Of a stretch of DNA of 11,122 nt, positions 6,819 through 11,122 are shown in pieces. The position numbers and the translations under genes are program-made. How positions within the stretch are numbered: the stretch's first letter is position 1; each line of letters opens with the position of its first letter. The notes beneath the pieces were generated by a model, which worked only from the letters and a program-made list of their open reading frames with translations, was not told the DNA's origin and did no database searches. This DNA comes from Limnoglobus sp. (GTDB taxonomy: Bacteria; Planctomycetota; Planctomycetia; Gemmatales; Gemmataceae), in NCBI GenBank assembly GCA_025353985.1, contig JANXNT010000744.1, positions 1-11,122 on the forward strand. Direction: 5' to 3'.

Positions 6819-7367
6819 TTATTCGGACAGCGTCTTCCGCAGTTCGCTGAAGAGCTTTGCCAAATCGGACGCCTGATAATGTGCGTTCAATCCGCTTGGG
6901 CTGGGGAGTGCCCAAATCTTTGTGATGCCGATTTGGATCGGCTGCAAACCGAGCGTCGCCTTTGGCTGATGGAATGCGACACGGTACGCACCGATACTCA
7001 ACACCGCCAGATATCGCGGCTGGAACTGTTGCACTTTCGCTTGCAGTCGCAGGCGGCCGGATTTTAACTCGGCTGCGGAGAGTTCGGCCATTCCGGCGGT
7101 GGCTCGTTCGTGTACGTTCGTGAGGCCGTAGCCGAGTTCGAGAAAATCGCTGTCTTCGTACGGCGAATAGAGTCTGTCTGTGAACCCACCCGCGAAAATG
7201 GCGGGCCAGAAGCGATTGCCGGGCCGCCCGAAGTGATGGCCGATCGCGGCGGAGTATAACCCTGGATTCGTCCCACAAAACAGCACCTGCAAACCGGGCC
7301 GGATAAGGTCGGGTACCGTTGTATTCGCGGCCGCAAGTACCGTCGCCCGGTTCGGTTTCTCGCGCAT
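6819..7367 (-). CDS. mug: Mug/TDG-family G:U/G:T mismatch-specific DNA glycosylase, 182 aa
   Basis: Family members flip out and excise uracil, and sometimes thymine or damaged pyrimidines, from mismatches with guanine, leaving an abasic site for base-excision repair. The first motif is GTNPGLYSAAIGHHFGRPGN, with N34 at the place of the water-activating Asn of Mug; the G-x-N-P-G form is the hallmark. FWPAIFAGGFTD follows, and near the C-terminus PSPSGLNAHY (about 155-164) matches the Mug NPSGL wedge and mismatch-recognition loop. Length is close to the usual 165-180 residues, so it is complete. ATG 7367 is preceded by AGAGGA at eight bases. The frame stays open upstream to 7916, but that part is antisense to the Hsp70 gene and lacks family similarity. 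It is divergent from the chaperone operon across 112 bases. Substrate preference cannot be read from sequence. Confidence 0.9.
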   Translation of the reverse strand: MREKPNRATVLAAANTTVPDLIRPGLQVLFCGTNPGLYSAAIGHHFGRPGNRFWPAIFAGGFTDRLYSPYEDSDFLELGYGLTNVHERATAGMAELSAAELKSGRLRLQAKVQQFQPRYLAVLSIGAYRVAFHQPKATLGLQPIQIGITKIWALPSPSGLNAHYQASDLAKLFSELRKTLSE

Positions 7368-7479
7368 CGCTGCGATCCTCTTTGGCGTGATCTCCTCCGT
7401 TAGTTTACGCGACCGTATGCGTTTGTCGTTCCGGTTCGATAGATATATCCGCACGGCCTTCACACCTTCTGGATGAACG
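7368..7479. promoter_or_regulatory. Divergent intergenic region with shared AT patch
   Basis: The only AT-rich site between the glycosylase and Hsp70 starts is the palindrome GATATATC (7442-7449), which could serve as a -10 in either direction. A poor -35 (TTGTCG at 7423-7428) lies 15 bases before TATATC for the Hsp70 direction. No CIRCE-like inverted repeat is visible, so I see no sign of HrcA-type heat-shock control. Confidence 0.25.
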
Positions 7480-9222
7480 ATGGACCCGATTATTGGCATC
7501 GACCTCGGCACGACGAACTCGGCCGTCGCGTATTTGTCTGAGCAGGAACCCGAGATCATTCTGAACGCGCTCGGCGGGCGGTTGACGCCGTCGATTGTCG
7601 GCATCGACGAAGCGGGTGTCGTCCTCGTTGGGGCGGCCGCACGTGAATTGCAAGTCGTTCGGCCCGACCGGTGCGTCTCGCTTTTTAAGCGATGGATGGG
7701 GTCGGATCGCACCGTCACGCTCGGCGGGCGGACGCTGACGCCGGAAGAACTCTCCGGCTTCGTGTTGCGTTCGCTCAAAGCCGATGCGGAGGCGTTTTTC
7801 CAGAAGCCGATCACCCGCGCCGTCGTCACCGTTCCCGCGTACTTCAACGACCAACAGCGAAAAGCGACCATCGCGGCGGGGCGAATTGCGGGGCTGACCG
7901 TCGAACGTATCCTCAACGAACCGACCGCCGCCGCGATCGCGTATGGCTTTCAGGGTGCGGACGAAAACAAGATCGTTCTCGTGTTTGATCTCGGTGGCGG
8001 CACCTTCGATGTCTCGGTCGTCGAGCAGTTCGATGGCACGCTCGAGGTGCGTTCGTCTGCGGGGGAAACCTCGCTCGGCGGCGAGGATTTTACGCGAACG
8101 ATGGCCGCACGGGTTTTGGAATCGGTCGGGTTGCCGTTCGAGCGTGCGGAAGCGACGTTGCCGCTCGTGGTGTCGCGCGTGCTTCAACAATGCGAACGCG
8201 CGAAGTGCCAATTGTCGCGCGAAGCCACCGCCACGATTCGCGTACCCGATGGCACCGGCGACCTCGTGAACGGCAAGGAAGTGATCGTTACCCGCGAGCA
8301 ACTGGAGAAGTGGGTTGCGCCGATTCTCGCGCGAATCGAACAGCCGATTCGCCGGGTACTCGCCGATGCACGACTGACCCGCGAGAAGATCGACGAAGTG
8401 ATTCTCGTCGGCGGGGCAACGCGAATGCCGCTGGTGGTGCAGCGTGTCCGCGACCTGTTCGGTCGCGAACCGCGCGGCCGACTGAACCCCGATGAAGTCG
8501 TCGCACTCGGTGCCGCCGTGCAAGCCGGTCTCGTCGAACGCAATGCCGCCGTCAACGATCTGGTCGTCACCGATGTCTCGCCGTTCACGCTCGGAATCGA
8601 AGTCAGTAAAGAATTTCAGTCGGAAACAAAAAGTGGCTACTTCGACCCCGTCATCGACCGCAACACCGTCATCCCCGTCAGCCGCATGAAGCGCTACACC
8701 ACGATGCAGCCGAACCAAACTTCGATAATGGTCAAGATCTATCAAGGCGAAAGTCGACGGGTCGGCGAGAATTTATTACTCGGCGAATTCGAAGTGCAGG
8801 GAATCCCTGCCGGGCCGCGCGGGCAAGAAGTCGATGTCCGCTTCACCTACGATCTGAACGGCATTCTGGAGATCGAGGCAACCGTCGTGGCGACGAAGAA
8901 AATGATCTCGCACGTGATCGCCCGCCATGCGAAAGGACTGAGCGAAGCGAGCATCCGCAAGGCGGTGCGCGACATGGAAAAGCTGAAAGCCCACCCGCGC
9001 GACGAAACGCGGAATCACTACATCCTGACGCGGGCCGACCGGCTGTACAAGGAACTATCCGCCGAACACCGGCGCTTTCTGGGTAGCCTCATCGACGGAT
9101 TCGAAGCCGCGTTGGAATCGCGCGAACCGGAGACAATCGAACGGTATCGAGAGGGGCTTGAAGACTTCATCGCCGAGTTCGACGCCAGCAACGACGACCC
9201 GACGGGGAACTCGGATGAATGA
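7480..9222 (+). CDS. hscC: HscC-like Hsp70 chaperone (DnaK paralogue), 580 aa
   Basis: An ATP-driven cytoplasmic chaperone that binds exposed peptide segments and is set in motion by J proteins. The nucleotide-binding domain carries IGIDLGTTNS (5-14), VVTVPAYFNDQQRKAT (115-130), NEPTAAAIAYG (146-156), FDLGGGTFDVS (169-179) and VGGATRMP (310-317). The linker and peptide-binding domain follow, with DVSPFTLGIE and DRNTVIPVSR (about 393-402). The C-terminal lid is short and there is no EEVD-like tail. At 580 residues it is shorter than DnaK (about 640) and close to E. coli HscC (about 556), and the lack of the long lid agrees with HscC. ATG 7480 gives the exact family N-terminus; its ribosome site (GGA) is weak. 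The next gene begins inside its last codons. In E. coli, HscC works with the membrane-linked J proteins DjlB and DjlC, which fits the neighbours here. The clearly different, housekeeping DnaK is presumably elsewhere. Confidence 0.9.
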   Translation: MDPIIGIDLGTTNSAVAYLSEQEPEIILNALGGRLTPSIVGIDEAGVVLVGAAARELQVVRPDRCVSLFKRWMGSDRTVTLGGRTLTPEELSGFVLRSLKADAEAFFQKPITRAVVTVPAYFNDQQRKATIAAGRIAGLTVERILNEPTAAAIAYGFQGADENKIVLVFDLGGGTFDVSVVEQFDGTLEVRSSAGETSLGGEDFTRTMAARVLESVGLPFERAEATLPLVVSRVLQQCERAKCQLSREATATIRVPDGTGDLVNGKEVIVTREQLEKWVAPILARIEQPIRRVLADARLTREKIDEVILVGGATRMPLVVQRVRDLFGREPRGRLNPDEVVALGAAVQAGLVERNAAVNDLVVTDVSPFTLGIEVSKEFQSETKSGYFDPVIDRNTVIPVSRMKRYTTMQPNQTSIMVKIYQGESRRVGENLLLGEFEVQGIPAGPRGQEVDVRFTYDLNGILEIEATVVATKKMISHVIARHAKGLSEASIRKAVRDMEKLKAHPRDETRNHYILTRADRLYKELSAEHRRFLGSLIDGFEAALESREPETIERYREGLEDFIAEFDASNDDPTGNSDE

Positions 9223-10300
9223 GCCATCCCGGAAACTCGCCGCGACCGCGTTGGGCGTACCCATCGATACCGACGCCGATGGCGTACGCGCCGCGTTCCT
9301 TAAAAAACTCGCGGGCGCGCAGTTCGTTCCACCGGACGAATGGCTCGCCGCAATGAACCTGCTCAACAGCGCGACGTTGCCACTGACCCCCGAAGCGAAG
9401 ATGGTGTTGGCCGAATACGAGAAAGCCGACGTCGTCCAATTTCTTATGGAATACTGGGTACTGCCACCCGCCGAACGGCAACAACGCTGGAACGCGCTCG
9501 ATAAGCGCTGCCACGACGCGGATAATCGAGACACATTATTTCGGTTGAAAGACGGATTGAAAGTCGACGTGAAGTTCCACAGCAATCTCACCATGCAGAC
9601 GATGGCCGAATTCATACGCGAAATTTATTTGTTACCGACACGATCCCGCGCCATCCGCCGCATGGAATGGTGCATCGATCAGCCACGCGAAACGATTTCG
9701 AACGCGAAAGCCGACCCGTTTCAGCAAGTCGACCCCGACACGAATGTCGCCAGTGTCATCACTGTGTCACAGCCATCAATCGCCAACCAGTTTCAGCGAG
9801 TCGATCCAGAAATGGCGTCGCTGGAACCAACGCTCATCAAGTATTTGCAAAACCCAAAAACCGCACCGACGGAGGTGGAATCGCTCAGCCCGAAATCTCT
9901 CGAATTGCTCATCGCAAAGCAAGAGTCGGTTATGCAGATGGAGCAACCGCGTCCCGTCGCCAAGCGGCCGTGGTACCGGAGGGATCTGAGTCTCTCTTTC
10001 AAGCCGTGGTTAATATTATTAGGACTGTCAATTCTGGGTCGAGCCATTATTGGAATCGGCAGCATTGATAAACCGAACGCTGTCCCGAGCTATCCGAGCA
10101 ATCCAGATTTTGTGAGGCAAAAAGTGAATCGCGATATGGATGGCTATCGACGCGACCTCGAACGACTCACACCGCAGCAATTTAACGATCTGCTGCGGCA
10201 TGTTCCCAACTCCGGCAAGCCGCCACCACTGTATTATTTTTCGTGGACTTTACTCGGCAAACCACTTGTACAGCCTAAGCCTTCCGCGATGAGACCGTGA
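9215..10300 (+). CDS. Membrane-anchored J-like protein with PPD in place of HPD, 361 aa
   Basis: No named family recognised. Residues 8-45 read like the first half of a J domain: TALGVPIDTDADGVRAAFLKK and then FVPPDEW. Aligned with the J protein of the next gene (LLGVERGADDLTVRRAYTQ, then HHPDEF), the LGV and VRxA(F/Y) blocks keep the same spacing, and the catalytic His-Pro-Asp position reads Pro-Pro-Asp (39-41) with one residue less between. Such a J-like domain should not stimulate Hsp70 ATPase in the usual way. Residues 60-160 are helical (ADVVQFLMEYWVLPPAERQQRW). A polar, Pro/Ser-rich stretch follows. One hydrophobic segment at about 265-282 (WLILLGLSILGRAIIGIG, with an Arg inside) is a likely membrane anchor, with about 80 residues after it. 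ATG 9215 overlaps the Hsp70 stop by eight bases and has GGGGA in front, so translation is coupled. The function is probably recruitment or regulation of the Hsp70 at the membrane; this is inference. Confidence 0.8.
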   Translation: MNEPSRKLAATALGVPIDTDADGVRAAFLKKLAGAQFVPPDEWLAAMNLLNSATLPLTPEAKMVLAEYEKADVVQFLMEYWVLPPAERQQRWNALDKRCHDADNRDTLFRLKDGLKVDVKFHSNLTMQTMAEFIREIYLLPTRSRAIRRMEWCIDQPRETISNAKADPFQQVDPDTNVASVITVSQPSIANQFQRVDPEMASLEPTLIKYLQNPKTAPTEVESLSPKSLELLIAKQESVMQMEQPRPVAKRPWYRRDLSLSFKPWLILLGLSILGRAIIGIGSIDKPNAVPSYPSNPDFVRQKVNRDMDGYRRDLERLTPQQFNDLLRHVPNSGKPPPLYYFSWTLLGKPLVQPKPSAMRP

Positions 10301-10304
10301 CCTG

Positions 10305-11122
10305 ATGCCGCACGAATTACCGGAAAACATTCGCGATTGGCCCAACGACCCGTTCGCGCTACTCGGGGTCGAACGCGGTGCGGACGACCTCACGGTTCGT
10401 CGCGCTTACACCCAACTCATACGCCGGTTTAAGCCCGAGCATCACCCGGACGAGTTCAGTAAAATTCGTGCGGCCTACGAGGCGTGCCAGCAACAAGCGT
10501 CGTGGTTTCGGCACGATGTGGACGACGAACCCGACAAGCCGCAGGTGGTTGAAGTGCCGTTGCCAAAATGGGCAACGCCCGCGGTTGTTGTGGCGGAGAA
10601 TGTCACAAATTCTCTCTGGAACAAGGCGATTCGTGGCGATCTGGCCGAAGCCTACAACGGCCTCGTCGCCGAAGCGATCACCAACGCCGATGTTTCGCTT
10701 CGCCTGTACTGGCTGCTGACGATCGACCCGAAACTCGACCCGAACCGCACGCGGCACGATTGGTTGTGGAATGCGCTGTTGCACGAACCGTTGCAAGAAT
10801 CTGCGTTGGATCTGTACAAACGGGAATTGCAAACCGACCCGAATACCGCGCTCGATGAGCCATACAACGAGATATTCACGATCGCGATCGATGGGCAACG
10901 ACTCATCGAACTCGCGAGATATCGAATCGCCGCCGCCGCACGATTGGGGCGTTACTCATTGATTGAATTCAACATGAAACAGTTGAAGGCTGTTTTAGGA
11001 ATCGATTACGATTCGGTATGGGTCTCATTGATAATCACAGTACTCGAAATCGAGTGGCCGGTGAAGAATCAAATGAACTTTTTAAAGGAATTCTGTACAG
11101 AGGAATTGCGATCGCTCAAACA
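10305..11122 (+). CDS. J-domain protein with intact HPD (3' end beyond window)
   Basis: 272 codons are visible without a stop. The N-terminal J domain reads NDPFALLGVERGADDLTVRR (14-33), YTQLIRRFKPEHHPDEF (35-51) and KIRAAYEACQ. H47-P48-D49 is the motif that triggers Hsp70 ATP hydrolysis. The KPEHHPDEF form, in which helix II leads straight into HPD and a short IRxAYE helix III follows, is the type of J domain found beside HscC-like Hsp70s. No Gly/Phe-rich or zinc-finger part follows, so it is a class III J protein. The rest (about 100-270) looks like a helical, possibly repeat-forming, soluble region (WLLTIDPKLDPNRTRHDWLW, ALDLYKRELQTDPNT) that may bind a client. The gene starts four bases after the preceding stop, with only a weak GAGA ribosome site, so it probably depends on coupling. 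It completes an Hsp70/J-like/J operon. Confidence 0.88.
   Translation, partial: MPHELPENIRDWPNDPFALLGVERGADDLTVRRAYTQLIRRFKPEHHPDEFSKIRAAYEACQQQASWFRHDVDDEPDKPQVVEVPLPKWATPAVVVAENVTNSLWNKAIRGDLAEAYNGLVAEAITNADVSLRLYWLLTIDPKLDPNRTRHDWLWNALLHEPLQESALDLYKRELQTDPNTALDEPYNEIFTIAIDGQRLIELARYRIAAAARLGRYSLIEFNMKQLKAVLGIDYDSVWVSLIITVLEIEWPVKNQMNFLKEFCTEELRSLK

Noticed and set aside
7368..7479. CIRCE heat-shock operator before the Hsp70 gene
   Set aside because: No TTAGCACTC-type inverted repeat with a nine-base gap is present.
7368..7916. Upstream extension of the DNA glycosylase frame
   Set aside because: It is antisense to the Hsp70 gene and shows no glycosylase similarity; the family N-terminus is reached from ATG 7367.
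7405..8745. 446-residue open frame antisense to the Hsp70 gene
   Set aside because: It mirrors the codon pattern of the Hsp70 gene; the product is a run of charged, low-complexity residues (many Arg, Asp, His) with no motifs.
9055..9615. 186-residue minus-strand frame over the Hsp70/J-like junction
   Set aside because: Antisense to two well supported, coupled genes; Ser-rich without motifs.

Overview
The window is GC-rich bacterial DNA with a codon style (many TCG, GCG, GAA, CGC) and gene content that fit a planctomycete, most likely of the Gemmata group. This rests on the look of the 202-residue lipoprotein, the large modular glycosyltransferases and an HscC-like Hsp70 followed directly by J-domain genes. 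It is a judgement from recognition, not from a database search.

Left part (1-4663, minus strand): two glycosyltransferase genes lie head to tail with 8 bases between them. The upstream one (4663-1403) is a 1086-residue GT2-GT2-GT4 fusion. The downstream one starts at 1394 and runs off the left edge. They look like part of a surface polysaccharide or glycan assembly locus. A 158-base divergent spacer then leads to a plus-strand lipoprotein gene (4822-5430).

Middle (5431-6818): the lipoprotein gene converges on a soluble histidine kinase gene (6273-5512, minus) across an 81-base spacer holding a nested inverted repeat. The 545 bases upstream of the kinase hold no convincing gene but are highly structured. 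They contain a nested hairpin (6316-6349), a possible ~305-base element bounded by inverted repeats (6437-6456 and 6722-6742), an 11-base-pair hairpin (6574-6601), and an array of direct repeats with exact 21-base spacing (6609-6713). The array resembles either an operator array or the multi-site end of a decayed transposon.

Right part (6819-11122): a minus-strand Mug/TDG-family uracil/thymine DNA glycosylase gene (7367-6819) is divergent from a plus-strand chaperone operon. The operon encodes an HscC-type Hsp70 (7480-9222), a membrane-anchored protein with a J-like N-terminus in which HPD reads PPD (9215-10300, overlapping the Hsp70 stop), and a protein with an intact HPD J domain (10305 to beyond the right edge). 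The tight spacing suggests one dedicated Hsp70/J module, with one partner at the membrane and one able to stimulate the ATPase. This module and the repeat-rich spacer are the most interesting parts of the window.
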